64,000 nt of DNA from Laspinema palackyanum D2a (GCA_025370845.1 JAMXFF010000010.1:56176-120175), one strand, 5' to 3'; counted from the first letter of the stretch, positions 47,645 through 58,318 are shown. Notes: a model not told the origin generated them from the letters alone. Made by a program: numbers and translations.

Positions 47645-47985
47645 TACAATCCTCCTAATCTATCTGGTACTGCTGTGACAAACCTAGCAACATCTTCATC
47701 AAATAGCACAATCCAAATTGTTCTAATGCGTCGAGAGAGCCCAGAAACGCCTGTAACTTGGATATAAGCCCGATAAAGCTCACCCTGTTCGTTCTGACTC
47801 TGAGGTTGCAGTATCTCTAAGGATACCTCAGCTAAAATTGTCTCTCGAATTGCCTCCGGTGACTCAAACCCCATCACATCCCGCCAGAATTTCCGCTTAT
47901 CTCCTCCTTGTCCTGGTTCAGTGGCGCGATTGAAGAGATATTCTGCTTTAGCGATGGGAAACTCGAAGCGCTTAGGTGAAGCCAT
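47644..47985 (-). CDS. DUF6883-like protein, possible toxin
   Basis: A 113-aa protein with the pattern KRFEFPIAKAEYLFNRATEPGQGGDKRKFWRDVMGF and an ending VSGLSRRIRTIWIVLFDEDVARFVTAVP. This resembles the DUF6883 family often encoded with DUF4926, and the C-terminal strand set recalls small RNase-like toxins. It follows hsdR by 35 bp and overlaps the DUF4926 gene by one base. Confidence 0.65.
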   Translation of the reverse strand: MASPKRFEFPIAKAEYLFNRATEPGQGGDKRKFWRDVMGFESPEAIRETILAEVSLEILQPQSQNEQGELYRAYIQVTGVSGLSRRIRTIWIVLFDEDVARFVTAVPDRLGGL

Positions 47986-48020
47986 TTTTGATATTTTGCT
48001 GTATTATCAATAATTAGTTA

Positions 48021-50756
48021 TTAAGCTGCCAACTGCTCCGTAAACTGAATTAACTCATCTACTTGTTCCTCAGTAAACCATCTTTCTACCGCATTTTCCC
48101 CGAATCGATCTAATGGTTCCTCATACAAATCTGCTACCTCCAAACGGCTCTTTTTGATAAACACATTTTCCACCGCCCTTAAAAAGCGAATTTGATTGGC
48201 ATTAAACTGACGTTGAGCAATAAACTCCTCAAAATTCCGCTTGACGATTTCCTGATAATCTGGTAATCCTTCAATCTCCAACAACTCTCTCAAAAATGCC
48301 AAGAAACTCTCAACTTTCAAATTAAACGCCTTGCGAATATTCGACTCAGATAACTGGAGATTTCTCCCTTCCAATTCTTGCCGTAAAGTCCTCTCTAACG
48401 CCACCAGTTGCAAGTCTGTCACCGCTTCCCCGTTGCGAATGGCGGCAATTGTCGGATGAGTTTCCACAATTTCCGACACCTTCCCCTCAACGCGCTGACG
48501 GTATTCCTCAATATAAACCTGTTCTCCCCCTTCTCCTAAAGTAATATACCCGCTAACGGCAATGCGATCGCGCAAATCAATCTCCACAAAGGAATTCGGA
48601 CGCGATCGCCGATTCTTCATCTGACTCGCCAAATCTGCAATAATACGGTTTAACTGTTCCGGTGTCGCCGTTCTTAGCTTAGAGGACAAACACAGATCCA
48701 TCGAACCTCGACGCTGGGAATCTTGATAGACAAAATCCGGTAGATAACTGACATCTTCGGCGATCGCTTCCACCGTCCCTGCTTTAACTTCACCCGTGAC
48801 AACTTCCAACTTCAACCGTTCCACCTTATTCGTAAACGTCGCCGCCGCCACATCAACCCCCGCCACAAACCGGAGTAATGGCGCAACCTGAGTTCGGAGA
48901 AAATCGATTTTAACCCGAGTCAGATACCGCCAGAAGCTATCCTCCCAAGCTTGCTCAACTTGGGAATAAACCTGCTGTACGCTAAAAGCATCTAGGGGAA
49001 TCTGTCCAATCTGGTGGCGCAAATCTCGAATGACCTGCTGACACTCTACCGATTCTTGATTATCCAGGTAAAACGCTAACAATTTCAAGCGGGTGTTACA
49101 AATTTTTACAGTAACGGGTAAGTTTTGGGCAACCGTTTCCTCACTGGGGTCTTTGTCAAACTCGTTTTCCCAAAAATCGATAATCAAAAACTCATTCTTA
49201 TACCCATTCGGAAGACGATGAAAATACCGACAGGTTTGATGACTCCGCGTTCCCCGTCCAATCATCTGCTGCATTTTGATAATGGAATGCACGGGTTTCA
49301 TAAATACCAAATTAACAATTTCTGGCACATCTATCCCCGTATCTAACAAATCCACCGAAATCGCAATCCGGGGCATTTCCTCCTTTTTAAAACGGTCAAT
49401 TAAATCGTTAGTCCGTTCCATTTTGGAGGTAATTACCTGCACCATATCGGGATACTGGGGATACATTTCCTCAAACACTTCCGCCAACCGCAAGGCATGA
49501 GCTTGAGATACAGCAAATACAATCGTTTTACCCGGATACTGCCCAGATTCATCCTTGTAGCAAACCTCCATAATTTCCTCCCACTGTCGCCGCAATGTAT
49601 CGCGATTGCTGACAGTCCGTTCTAATTCAGTCCCCTCGAAATCAATATCATCTGGATCTAAACCTTGCTGAATTAAAGTATTGCGTTCTTCCTCAGAAAG
49701 ATTAGCACCGCGAATTCCTTCCCGTTGAAAATGGGTTTTTGCTTGATAAAGACTGTAATCAACCAGATAGCCTTCCCGAACCGCATCCCGATAGGGGTAA
49801 CTAAACGTAGGAATATTATCAAAGCAGCGGAACACCTGAAAAGTATTGCGTTCAATAAAATCTGCGGGGGTGGCTGTCAATCCAATAATTCGCCCATCGA
49901 AATATTCTACGAGTTCTCCAAACTGGTTATAGATCGAGCGGTGACACTCATCAAAAATCACCAAATCAAAGAAGCCAGGAGTAAACTTTTTATGACATTT
50001 AATTAAAGTTTGTAGCGTTCCTACATACAGCCGCTTACTGTAATCAACATTGTAAGTCCGAATGCGATCGCGGGGTTCACTGGGCAAATAAACCTTAAAA
50101 TTCTCGTCTAGCGCCTGCTTCACCAAAGCATCTCGATCCGCCACAAACAGCACCGTTCGCGCTTGATTTGCTTTCAAAAATAATTCTATCAACGCCATAA
50201 TGGTGCGCGTTTTTCCCGTACCTGTCGCCATCACGACTAGCGCCCGTCGATGTCCATCATCAAACCGTTCACTGACTCGTTGAATCGCTTCTTGTTGATA
50301 GGTCCGGTTGGCGATCGCTAAATTAACCCTTAATTGTTGTAGGGGTATTTTGTTCTGACGGATATAGAGCAAATTTTGTAAGTCTCGCAGGGAAAAGAAA
50401 CCCGCTATCTGACGCTTCTGTTCAATCCCTACATCCCAGAAGAACGTCCTATCCCCATTACTCATAAAAGCAAAGGGGCGAAAACTTTGGTGCTTCTCAA
50501 TCTCCGTAACGTAATGCCTGACCTGCTGTTCTGCTACCCTGGGATCGCGGCTTTGTCGCTTCGCCTCTACAACTGCGATCGCTTCGCCGTTCGGCTGATA
50601 CAGACAATAGTCCGTAACTCCGTTCCAAGGTGCTGCATCGTAACCATCCACCGGAATCTCTATCCCCACCTGGTTTGGATCTTCGAGATTCCATCCCGCT
50701 GTCTGTAGGGCTCTATCAATGAATTCTTTTCGGGTGTTCGCTTCGTTACGAGACAT
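48021..50756 (-). CDS. hsdR: Type I restriction-modification endonuclease/translocase subunit R
   Basis: A 911-aa HsdR of the EcoEI-like, short type: N-terminal nuclease with the ExK motif in AIAVVEAKRQSRDP, then a superfamily-2 translocase with Walker A MATGTGKTRT, the DEAH-type box FDECHRSIYN, motif III LTATPADF and motif VI MIGRGTR. The C-terminal region should contact HsdM. It cuts unmodified DNA after translocation. The ATG at 50756 is preferred over one 24 bp upstream because the family begins close to NEANTRKEFID. Confidence 0.95.
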   Translation of the reverse strand: MSRNEANTRKEFIDRALQTAGWNLEDPNQVGIEIPVDGYDAAPWNGVTDYCLYQPNGEAIAVVEAKRQSRDPRVAEQQVRHYVTEIEKHQSFRPFAFMSNGDRTFFWDVGIEQKRQIAGFFSLRDLQNLLYIRQNKIPLQQLRVNLAIANRTYQQEAIQRVSERFDDGHRRALVVMATGTGKTRTIMALIELFLKANQARTVLFVADRDALVKQALDENFKVYLPSEPRDRIRTYNVDYSKRLYVGTLQTLIKCHKKFTPGFFDLVIFDECHRSIYNQFGELVEYFDGRIIGLTATPADFIERNTFQVFRCFDNIPTFSYPYRDAVREGYLVDYSLYQAKTHFQREGIRGANLSEEERNTLIQQGLDPDDIDFEGTELERTVSNRDTLRRQWEEIMEVCYKDESGQYPGKTIVFAVSQAHALRLAEVFEEMYPQYPDMVQVITSKMERTNDLIDRFKKEEMPRIAISVDLLDTGIDVPEIVNLVFMKPVHSIIKMQQMIGRGTRSHQTCRYFHRLPNGYKNEFLIIDFWENEFDKDPSEETVAQNLPVTVKICNTRLKLLAFYLDNQESVECQQVIRDLRHQIGQIPLDAFSVQQVYSQVEQAWEDSFWRYLTRVKIDFLRTQVAPLLRFVAGVDVAAATFTNKVERLKLEVVTGEVKAGTVEAIAEDVSYLPDFVYQDSQRRGSMDLCLSSKLRTATPEQLNRIIADLASQMKNRRSRPNSFVEIDLRDRIAVSGYITLGEGGEQVYIEEYRQRVEGKVSEIVETHPTIAAIRNGEAVTDLQLVALERTLRQELEGRNLQLSESNIRKAFNLKVESFLAFLRELLEIEGLPDYQEIVKRNFEEFIAQRQFNANQIRFLRAVENVFIKKSRLEVADLYEEPLDRFGENAVERWFTEEQVDELIQFTEQLAA

Positions 50757-50764
50757 TACGATAA

Positions 50765-50887
50765 TTAGTTGCTGGCCCAATTTAGAGATCCGGCGCGATC
50801 GCTCCCGTCCTCTACTTTACCCGACAACAGGTCATAAACTTCATCCAACGGATGTCCTGGGGTCACCCACACCAAAGTTGGGTCCAT
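50765..50887 (-). pseudogene. Short fragment resembling a SNF2/DEAD-like helicase
   Basis: A 40-codon minus-strand frame (MDPTLVWVTPGHPLDEVYDL and on) contains LVWVTPGHPL, which recalls a segment found in large helicases of phage-defence loci. The preceding codons in another frame read DRELLKDG, consistent with a frameshift. If right, it is a relic of a helicase gene. The evidence is thin. Confidence 0.3.
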
Positions 50888-50960
50888 CTTTGAGCAATTC
50901 TCGATCGCAAGCAATCCGTACCCATTATCCCATAGCTGAGGCGATCGCTAGACCCACTGA

Positions 50961-51039
50961 GCATCAGGCGAATTCTTACAAAAACATATCAAACCGTCGG
51001 AATGGCCCAAATCCAGATAAAATAGGGTTACTGTACTCT
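50961..51039. repeat. 79-bp direct repeat, right copy
   Basis: It matches 42764-42842 at 73/79 positions with no gaps. It holds the doc 3' coding end (read ASGEFLQKHIKP) but no doc gene upstream, and lacks the doc stop codon. It ends 18 bp before the purL ATG, so it probably contains part of the purL promoter. Confidence 0.9.
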
Positions 51040-51057
51040 GGTGCAACGCCCTAATCC

Positions 51058-54000
51058 ATGTCTGCAATCTCAAACGCCCCCTTTTCTCCGGAAGAAATCG
51101 CTGCCGAAAGTCTGAAACCGGCAGAATATGAAGAAATCGTCAAACGGCTAGGACGCCATCCCAATAAAGCAGAATTGGGAATGTTTGGCGTAATGTGGTC
51201 CGAACACTGTTGTTATAAGAACTCCCGTCCCCTGCTGAAACAGTTTCCCACCACCGGCGATCGCATCCTAGTCGGTCCTGGAGAAAATGCTGGGGTGATA
51301 GACTGCGGAGACGGATTGCGCCTTGCCTTCAAAATCGAATCCCACAATCACCCCTCGGCGATCGAACCCTTCCAAGGTGCAGCCACCGGGGTTGGCGGCA
51401 TCCTCCGAGATATCTTTACAATGGGTGCACGTCCCATCGCCCTTCTCAACTCCCTCCGCTTCGGCAATATTGAAGACTCCCGCACTCGCCGCATCTTCAC
51501 CGGCGTTGTAGAAGGAATCAGTCATTATGGGAACTGCTTAATTCCCAGCGAAACCCTAATCTGGCGGGACCAAAATGGAGTTCATTTCGATACCATCGGC
51601 AACTTTGTCGAATCCCATTTACCCCCAAATCAAACCACCGCCGAACTCGATCCAACCGCTGGCATTGAAACCCTCTCTCTGGACCCGGATACCCAGCAGA
51701 GTTGCTGGCAACCCATTCGCCGCGTCTTCAAACGACGCGCCGCCACCTTAATTACCATCGGCACCGCATTGGGTCGGACCCTAACCATGACCCCGGATCA
51801 TCCGATGTGCATTTTAGAAGAGGGAGTCTGGCAGACCCGCAATGCCGATAGCTTAAAGCAGGGGGATCTTCTTCCCATACTGATTAATATGCCCTCCCCA
51901 CAGACAAAATCCACTGGGGAAGTTCCTGCATTGGATCTGGTGGATGCTTTAGACGATCGCTATCTCGGAAATCAAGACGTTTACGTTGATCTCCCTCCAG
52001 AGTGGCAGATTTCAACTGAAATCCGTGATGCCTTGCTTTCCATCGAACCTTCCCCCGCCAATCGGCATCGATATCTCAGCAAAGGCATATTACCCCTGCC
52101 CTATTTTCTCAAATTAGAAACCCTCCTCGACGTATCGCGCAGTAGCATCCGCCTCTATCGGCGCAGCGGCAAAGCTAACTATATGAATGCCATCATTCAG
52201 CCGGATGAAACATTCGCCCGCTTACTCGGCTACTACCTCTCGGAAGGCTGCGTTTCTGAAAATGGCAATACCTATAAAATAATTTTCACCTTTGGTCTCC
52301 ATGAAAGCGAATACGTTCATGACGTCATGGATGGACTCAAAACCCTCGGACTGCGCCCCTGCGTCGAAACCCGTGAGTCTACGATCGCCGTTTATGCCAC
52401 ATCCTGGCTATTGGGTTATCTCTTAAAAGAAGTATGGCAATGTGGCAGTGACGCCAGTCATAAAGCCTTACCCGATTTTATCTTCCAATGGCCTCGTTCT
52501 TTACAGCGTGAAGCCCTCAAAGGTTTGTTACGCGGCGACGGTTCTTTAACCACCAAAACTCATGGCAATCATGCCAAAATTAGCTTTGCCACGACCAGCC
52601 ATAAACTGTTCGAGCAAGTGACTTTGCTGATGCAGAGCTTTGGAGCTATTCCGCTAATCTATCAACAATCTGCCAAAGAAACCAGTATCCAAGGCCGCAT
52701 CTATCAGCGGAAAGCCTTATGGCAAATGGAAGTTAGCAATGTCTACGGACTCACCGCATTAGCTGATGTTTTTGGAGAAGAACGCAACGCCGAATTAGCA
52801 ACAGCCTTGGACCGTTATAACGGGACAAAATATTCATTCCCCCGTTATTCCATCTCCAATGAACTCGCATTTGTCAAAATTAAGAGCATTGAAACGAATG
52901 CCGTTGAAGAATGCGATGTCTACGATATTGAAGTGGACAACACTCATCTGTTTGTCACCACCTCCGGCATTGTCACCCATAACTGTGTTGGAGTCCCCAC
53001 CGTAGGCGGTGAAGTGTACTTCGATCGCGCTTATACCGGCAATCCCCTCGTCAATGTCATGGCATTAGGGATTATGGAAACCCCCGAAATTGTCAAATCT
53101 GGTGCTTCCGGTGTCGGTAACCCCGTCCTCTATGTTGGTTCTACCACCGGCAGAGATGGCATGGGAGGGGCAAGTTTCGCCAGTGCAGAACTTACCGATA
53201 AATCCGCAGACGATCGCCCTGCGGTTCAAGTGGGCGACCCCTTCTTAGAAAAATCCCTAATTGAAGCCTGTTTAGAAGCCTTCAACACCGGCGCAGTGGT
53301 TGCCGCCCAGGATATGGGTGCTGCGGGAATTACCTGTTCCACCTCGGAAATGGCAGCCAAAGGCAACCTCGGCATTGAACTGGATTTAGACTTAATCCCT
53401 GTCCGAGAAACGGGCATGGTGCCCTACGAGTTCCTCCTCTCCGAATCCCAGGAACGGATGCTGTTTGTGGCACACAAGGGACGGGAACAAGAACTGATTG
53501 ATATTTTCCATCGTTGGGGACTCCAGGCAGTAATTGCCGGGACGGTGATTGCTGAACCGATTGTGCGGATTCTCCATCAAGGGGGAGTTGCCGCAGAAAT
53601 CCCCTGCCGCGCTTTAGCGGAAGATACCCCCATTTACGATCGCCAGTTGATGGCAGAACCCCCAGAATATGCCCAAAAAGCATGGCAATGGACTCCGGAT
53701 AATCTCCCCCCTTGCACCGCTGAAGGCATCGAAATCCAAGGCAAATCCCAGAGTTGGACTGAGATTTTACTGCAACTGTTAGATACCCCCACCATTGCCT
53801 CCAAGCGATGGGTATATCGCCAATATGATCATCAGGTGCAGAATAATACCGTCTTGTTGCCTGGTGGTGGAGATGCCGCAGTCGTCCGATTACGCCCTCA
53901 AGCACCCCTCTCCTCCAGTCCCGCCACCCATCGCGGGGTTGCTGCTACGGTAGATTGCAATTCTCGGTATGTGTATCTGGACCCCTACGAAGGGGCCAAG

Positions 54001-54876
54001 GCAGTGGTAGCAGAAGCCGCCCGCAATTTAAGCTGTGTAGGGGCCGAACCCATTGCGGTGACGGATAATCTCAATTTCGGCAGTCCCGAAAAACCCATCG
54101 GCTATTGGCAGTTAGCATCGGCTTGTCAAGGCATTTCTGAGGCTTGTAGCGAGTTTGCGACTCCGGTTACCGGGGGGAATGTCTCTCTGTACAATGAAAC
54201 CCTCGATGCCAAGGGGGAACCGACACCAATTTATCCCACCCCAGTGATTGGCATGGTGGGGTTGATTCCCGATATTACCCAAGTGTGTGGACAAGGGTGG
54301 CGCAATCCTGGGGATGTGATTTATCTGTTGGGATTGCCAATTACTGCAAGAACCCCCAATGTTTCTTTAGGCGGTTCGGAATATTTAGCCGCCATTCACG
54401 AAACTGTTGCCGGAAAACCGCCAGTAGTGGATTATCAGTTGGAACGACAAGTCCAAGCCGCCTGTCGGAAAGGGATTCGCCAAGGGTGGATACAATCGGC
54501 CCACGATTCGGCAGAGGGCGGCTTAATGGTGGCTTTGGCTGAATCTTGTATTGGTGGCAATTTAGGGACGAAAATTACCTTAAATGCTGATGCAGCAGCC
54601 GTCTCGCGCTGGGATGAAATCCTATTTGCCGAAGGGGGTGCGCGGATTGTAGTCTCGGTATCTCCAGAACAGGTGGAAAACTGGGAATCTTATTTACAAC
54701 AGGACTTGGAAGGAAGTTGGCAGAAAATTGGGGAAGTATCGGAAATCCAGACGGGTTTAATCGTTAATTCCGATGTTAACCTTCCCTTAATTGACGTTAG
54801 TATGGCAGATATGCGCGATCGCTGGTCGAATGCCATCGAACGTCGCCTATCTGCATCCCCAAACCTTCCCGGTTGA
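51058..54876 (+). CDS. purL: Phosphoribosylformylglycinamidine synthase with an intein
   Basis: PurL converts FGAR to FGAM with glutamine-derived ammonia, the fourth step of purine synthesis. The 1272-aa product has two parts. The PurL sequence (residues 1-159 and 643-1272, 789 aa after splicing) has family motifs [14 protein letters not shown] and ALRYTDNLN-like [11 protein letters not shown]. It is interrupted at residue 160 within the highly conserved [14 protein letters not shown] segment by an intein. The host uses the separate PurQ and PurS subunits, not present here. The purF gene follows 33 bp downstream. A product without splicing would lose the glycine-rich active-site loop. Confidence 0.95.
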   Translation: MSAISNAPFSPEEIAAESLKPAEYEEIVKRLGRHPNKAELGMFGVMWSEHCCYKNSRPLLKQFPTTGDRILVGPGENAGVIDCGDGLRLAFKIESHNHPSAIEPFQGAATGVGGILRDIFTMGARPIALLNSLRFGNIEDSRTRRIFTGVVEGISHYGNCLIPSETLIWRDQNGVHFDTIGNFVESHLPPNQTTAELDPTAGIETLSLDPDTQQSCWQPIRRVFKRRAATLITIGTALGRTLTMTPDHPMCILEEGVWQTRNADSLKQGDLLPILINMPSPQTKSTGEVPALDLVDALDDRYLGNQDVYVDLPPEWQISTEIRDALLSIEPSPANRHRYLSKGILPLPYFLKLETLLDVSRSSIRLYRRSGKANYMNAIIQPDETFARLLGYYLSEGCVSENGNTYKIIFTFGLHESEYVHDVMDGLKTLGLRPCVETRESTIAVYATSWLLGYLLKEVWQCGSDASHKALPDFIFQWPRSLQREALKGLLRGDGSLTTKTHGNHAKISFATTSHKLFEQVTLLMQSFGAIPLIYQQSAKETSIQGRIYQRKALWQMEVSNVYGLTALADVFGEERNAELATALDRYNGTKYSFPRYSISNELAFVKIKSIETNAVEECDVYDIEVDNTHLFVTTSGIVTHNCVGVPTVGGEVYFDRAYTGNPLVNVMALGIMETPEIVKSGASGVGNPVLYVGSTTGRDGMGGASFASAELTDKSADDRPAVQVGDPFLEKSLIEACLEAFNTGAVVAAQDMGAAGITCSTSEMAAKGNLGIELDLDLIPVRETGMVPYEFLLSESQERMLFVAHKGREQELIDIFHRWGLQAVIAGTVIAEPIVRILHQGGVAAEIPCRALAEDTPIYDRQLMAEPPEYAQKAWQWTPDNLPPCTAEGIEIQGKSQSWTEILLQLLDTPTIASKRWVYRQYDHQVQNNTVLLPGGGDAAVVRLRPQAPLSSSPATHRGVAATVDCNSRYVYLDPYEGAKAVVAEAARNLSCVGAEPIAVTDNLNFGSPEKPIGYWQLASACQGISEACSEFATPVTGGNVSLYNETLDAKGEPTPIYPTPVIGMVGLIPDITQVCGQGWRNPGDVIYLLGLPITARTPNVSLGGSEYLAAIHETVAGKPPVVDYQLERQVQAACRKGIRQGWIQSAHDSAEGGLMVALAESCIGGNLGTKITLNADAAAVSRWDEILFAEGGARIVVSVSPEQVENWESYLQQDLEGSWQKIGEVSEIQTGLIVNSDVNLPLIDVSMADMRDRWSNAIERRLSASPNLPG
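51535..52983 (+). other. Intein in PurL, LAGLIDADG type
   Basis: The 483-aa insert (residues 160-642) starts with Cys ([10 protein letters not shown]) and ends with HN, with Cys as the first extein residue: the standard class 1 intein ends. Block B is TMTPDHPMC and block F/G is [21 protein letters not shown]. Two LAGLIDADG-like motifs are [10 protein letters not shown] (52211-52240) and [10 protein letters not shown] (52515-52544), so a homing endonuclease is present. Both splice residues and the penultimate His are intact, so splicing should work. Confidence 0.93.
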
Positions 54877-54909
54877 TCTACTACCCCAAACAGGAGCGAA
54901 GCCGTAAGC

Positions 54910-56448
54910 ATGATCCCCCATCATTCCTTGTCCTCTGACGAGCATTATCCTGCATCCGCAGGGTCTTTCAGTGAACCGACTGAGGTTAACCCTGCTATGT
55001 CCAACCGCCCGGATAAGCCCGAAGAAGCCTGTGGCGTGTTTGGCGTTTATGCCCCCGGTGAAGATGTGGCGAAAATGACCTATTTTGGTCTCTATGCCCT
55101 TCAGCATCGGGGTCAAGAATCCGCTGGAATTGCGACATTTGACAGTAACGCCCAAGTCCATTTGCATAAAGGAATGGGGCTAGTGTCCCAAGTCTTTAAT
55201 GAGACGATTCTGGACGAATTACCCGGACATTTGGCGGTGGGACATACCCGGTATTCGACGACGGGAACCAGTCGGGTGGTGAATGCTCAACCGGCGATCG
55301 TTCCGACTCGGTTAGGTCCGTTGGCTCTTGCACACAATGGTAATCTTGTCAATACTGCTGCGCTGGGTCAAGAGTTGATTGAACAAGAGTGCAACCTGAT
55401 CACGACAACGGATTCAGAAATGATTGCCTGGGCGATCGGGTTGGAAGTGGATAAGGGCAAAGATTGGTTAGATGCTGCTATCAGTGCCTTTCATCGCTGT
55501 AAGGGAGCCTATAGCTTGGCGATCGCCACCCCCAAAGGCATCATGGGAGCCCGGGACCCCAACGGCATTCGTCCCCTGGTAATTGGCACCTTAGAAGGCA
55601 ACCCCACCCGCTATGTTCTGGCGTCCGAAACCTGTGGGTTAGACATCATTGGTGCAGAATACCTGCGCGATGTGGAACCGGGAGAGTTAGTCTGGATTGG
55701 GGAAGAAGGATTAGCCTCCTTCCATTGGAGTCAAGCCTCCGATCGCAAACTTTGTATATTTGAAATGATATACTTTGCGCGACCGGATAGCATCATGTGC
55801 AATGAGTCATTGTATAGCTATCGCCTGCAACTGGGACGACAACTGGCGAAAGAATCTCCGGCTGATGTGGATATCGTCATTGGCGTTCCCGACTCCGGCA
55901 TTCCTGCGGCGATCGGCTTTTCCCAGACATCGGGCATCCCCTACGCAGAGGGACTGATTAAAAACCGTTATGTTGGGCGCACCTTCATCCAACCCACTCA
56001 GCACATGAGGGAGTCCGGAATTAAAATGAAGCTCAATCCCCTCAAAGATGTCCTCGTCGGCAAAAAAGTCTTAATGGTGGATGATTCCATCGTGCGCGGC
56101 ACCACCAGCCGCAAAATCGTCAAAGCCTTGCGGGATGCCGGTGCAACGGAAGTACACATGAGGATTTCATCCCCACCTGTGACTCATCCCTGTTTCTATG
56201 GCATCGATACCGACAGTCAGGATCAACTGATTGCGGCGACTAAATCCGTAGCGGAGATAGAAGCGCAAATCGAAGTAGATTCCCTTGCTTATCTGAGTTG
56301 GGAAGGAATGCTAATTGCGACAGGAGAAGACCCCAGTCGCTTCTGTTCTGCCTGTTTCACCGGAGATTATCCGATTCAAATCCCCGACCCTGTGAAACGG
56401 TCTAAGTTGATTATGGAGAAGGCCCTTTCCCCTACCCCCGCAGGTTAA
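54910..56448 (+). CDS. purF: Amidophosphoribosyltransferase
   Basis: A 512-aa enzyme that makes phosphoribosylamine, the first step of purine synthesis. The N-terminal glutaminase nucleophile is Cys41 in EEACGVFGVYAPG after a propeptide to be removed. The PRPP-binding loop is VLMVDDSIVRGTTS. Other typical segments are QHRGQESAGIATF and FSACFTGDYP-like CSACFTGDYPI. The ATG at 54910 matches cyanobacterial propeptide lengths; ATG 54997 is a shorter alternative. Clustered with purL. Confidence 0.96.
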   Translation: MIPHHSLSSDEHYPASAGSFSEPTEVNPAMSNRPDKPEEACGVFGVYAPGEDVAKMTYFGLYALQHRGQESAGIATFDSNAQVHLHKGMGLVSQVFNETILDELPGHLAVGHTRYSTTGTSRVVNAQPAIVPTRLGPLALAHNGNLVNTAALGQELIEQECNLITTTDSEMIAWAIGLEVDKGKDWLDAAISAFHRCKGAYSLAIATPKGIMGARDPNGIRPLVIGTLEGNPTRYVLASETCGLDIIGAEYLRDVEPGELVWIGEEGLASFHWSQASDRKLCIFEMIYFARPDSIMCNESLYSYRLQLGRQLAKESPADVDIVIGVPDSGIPAAIGFSQTSGIPYAEGLIKNRYVGRTFIQPTQHMRESGIKMKLNPLKDVLVGKKVLMVDDSIVRGTTSRKIVKALRDAGATEVHMRISSPPVTHPCFYGIDTDSQDQLIAATKSVAEIEAQIEVDSLAYLSWEGMLIATGEDPSRFCSACFTGDYPIQIPDPVKRSKLIMEKALSPTPAG

Positions 56449-56469
56449 AGCCCGGAGGCTACACGAACA

Positions 56470-56489
56470 AAGCCCGCCTGCGCGGGCTA
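56470..56489 (+). terminator. Hairpin after purF
   Basis: AGCCCGC and GCGGGCT pair around CTGC, starting about 22 bp after the purF stop; a weak T-rich stretch (GTTGTTTTG) follows. It resembles the terminator after the ArsA-like gene. Confidence 0.6.
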
Positions 56490-56989
56490 AGAATCGTTGT
56501 TTTGTTCCCCCGTTTGTAGTAACGACTTCAGTCGTTATCCCTTCCCCCGTTTGTAGTAACGACTTCAGTCGTTTCCGGCGTGACTTGGCTGGGGCCAAGT
56601 CACGCCCTGTTGCAAATAGACTTAAGCAACATCAGGCCGCCAATCGTTTAAACGTTGGGGGCCTGTAGTGGCGCTTCGCGACGCGCCACTACGGCGGGGG
56701 ATAAATCCCCCGCCTAATAGCTAAAGTCGGTTGAAACCGACTAGAAGTCTTATCCGGTGATTTTTTTAGCTGTCTTTAGACAAATGCCAGCTATTATCAG
56801 GGGGTTCTAACCCCTATAGGTGTTGCAGCGGGTGCAAGATGTCGGTTGAACCCGACTGAAAGTCTTATGGAATGGTGGGTGTTTTTAGTCGGTTTTAACC
56901 GACTTTAGCTATTAGGCGGGGGATTTATCCCCCGCCGGTTGTTGCTTTGCCCGCCGGTTGTTGCTTTACTCCTTTTCTCAGGCAGTCAT
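56490..56989. repeat. Repeat-rich gap between purF and the dnaJ-like gene
   Basis: No gene in 500 bp. Two copies of the AACGACTTCAGTCGTT repeat are at 56512-56536 and 56549-56573. The composite mosaic at 56634-56953 has the GGCCGCCAATCG element, GGCGGGGGATAAATCCCCCG palindromes, and AGTCGG...CCGACT palindromes as at 8.5 and 17.1 kb. It ends with a duplicated GCCGGTTGTTGCTTT. Confidence 0.8.
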
Positions 56990-57017
56990 TTACAATCGGA
57001 CCGACTGTAAATGACTG
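56982..57017. other. Inverted repeat at the 3' end of the dnaJ-like gene
   Basis: GCAGTCATTTACA and TGTAAATGACTGC are exact complements with an 11-base loop. The gene's last codons and stop lie inside the hairpin. There is no T-run on the minus strand, so it might protect or process the mRNA end. Confidence 0.6.
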
Positions 57018-58024
57018 CGGGGGTTGTAGTGACGGGCGTTGCGAATTTTTTCGTAGAGGTCCTTTTCTGTAGGATTGAGGTCCTTGGGGGCGGCGATCGC
57101 AATTCTGACCAACTGATCCGTGCGATCGCCCTTCGCCGTCTTCCATCCTTTCCCTCGCAGTCGCAGAGTTTGTCCGGACCGAATTCCTGCCGGAACATTC
57201 ATTTTCACCGTCCCATCGGGAGTCGGGATCTCAATAGTTGCCCCCAACACTGCCTCATCCGGGGCCACAGGGACCTCGCAGACCAGATTATCTCCCTCGA
57301 ACTGGAAAAACGAGTGGGGTTGGATTTCCACCTTCAGATACAAATCCCCCCGTTGTTGGTTGTAGGAATTCACCAAACCCTTGCCGCGAACTCGAATCCG
57401 GGTCCCCGGTTTGGCCCCTGCGGGAATCCGGACCTCGATCGCCTCCGTCCCCAAATTTAAGCGCTTTTGGGTCCCTTGAAACGCCTCAGAAAGCGTCAGA
57501 GTAATACTACTTTCCCGGTCCGCAGAAGTCCCACCAGCAGGGGTGCGATCGCCTCCAAACCCCGAAGCAAAATCCTCAAACCCGCCAAACCCACTGGTCG
57601 AAGTTGAACGCGCATTACGATAATTGTAATTGGCCCCTCCCGGACGAGCCCGACCCGCCCCAGGGCCCCCGGCGCGACCGAGTAATGCATTGATAAAATC
57701 ATCAAAACTGGAGAATTGGCTAAAATCGAACCCGCCAAAATCCACATTCCCACCACCGGGGGGCCATCCCGCGCCTGGGGCACCATCCGCTTGCCGCCAA
57801 TATTGTCCGAACTGGTCGTATTTTTTGCGCTTGTCTGTGTCACCAAGCACTTCATACGCTTCCGAAACTTCCTTAAACTTAGCCTCAGCCTGAGCATTTC
57901 CCGGATTCATATCCGGATGATATTTGCGAGCAAGTTTACGAAAAGCCTTCTTAATTTCATCAACACTTGCGGTTTTACTGACTCCTAGAATTGCATAGTA
58001 GTCCTTGAAGTCGGTCGCAGCCAT
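56990..58024 (-). CDS. DnaJ-like (type II) co-chaperone
   Basis: A 344-aa Hsp40 without the zinc-finger domain. J domain 1-75 has the intact HPD (KYHPDMNPG). A glycine/phenylalanine-rich region follows (about 85-175, [16 protein letters not shown]), then two client-binding C-terminal domains ([21 protein letters not shown] and [17 protein letters not shown]). It should stimulate the ATPase of DnaK and hand it clients. Cyanobacteria have several such genes; which paralogue this is cannot be told. Confidence 0.9.
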   Translation of the reverse strand: MAATDFKDYYAILGVSKTASVDEIKKAFRKLARKYHPDMNPGNAQAEAKFKEVSEAYEVLGDTDKRKKYDQFGQYWRQADGAPGAGWPPGGGNVDFGGFDFSQFSSFDDFINALLGRAGGPGAGRARPGGANYNYRNARSTSTSGFGGFEDFASGFGGDRTPAGGTSADRESSITLTLSEAFQGTQKRLNLGTEAIEVRIPAGAKPGTRIRVRGKGLVNSYNQQRGDLYLKVEIQPHSFFQFEGDNLVCEVPVAPDEAVLGATIEIPTPDGTVKMNVPAGIRSGQTLRLRGKGWKTAKGDRTDQLVRIAIAAPKDLNPTEKDLYEKIRNARHYNPRSHLQSVRL

Positions 58025-58318
58025 TAAAATTCCTCCTATACCGATTAATGATTTAGTCTATAGTTTTTTTTCTGGAAACAGCCGAGGCGATCGGTGCTCC
58101 TAGTCTAGGGTATCTAAATTTAACCCCTGCTTCAGTTCGGTTCTTACTCTGGGGTCCTAACGCAATTTCCGTACTGTCTGCAATATCAAGACTGGAGTCG
58201 TTATCCCTCTTAGTTCGTAGTAACGACTTCAGTCGTTATCTTATCTTTGTTTGTAGTAACGACTTCAGTCGTTCTTAATAGACCTCTTGCCAAATTCTTT
58301 AAAGCCCCCCTTTTTAAG

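Noticed and set aside
53330..53905. 191-aa frame antisense to purL
   Set aside because: It is a shadow of a conserved coding region with no recognisable domain.
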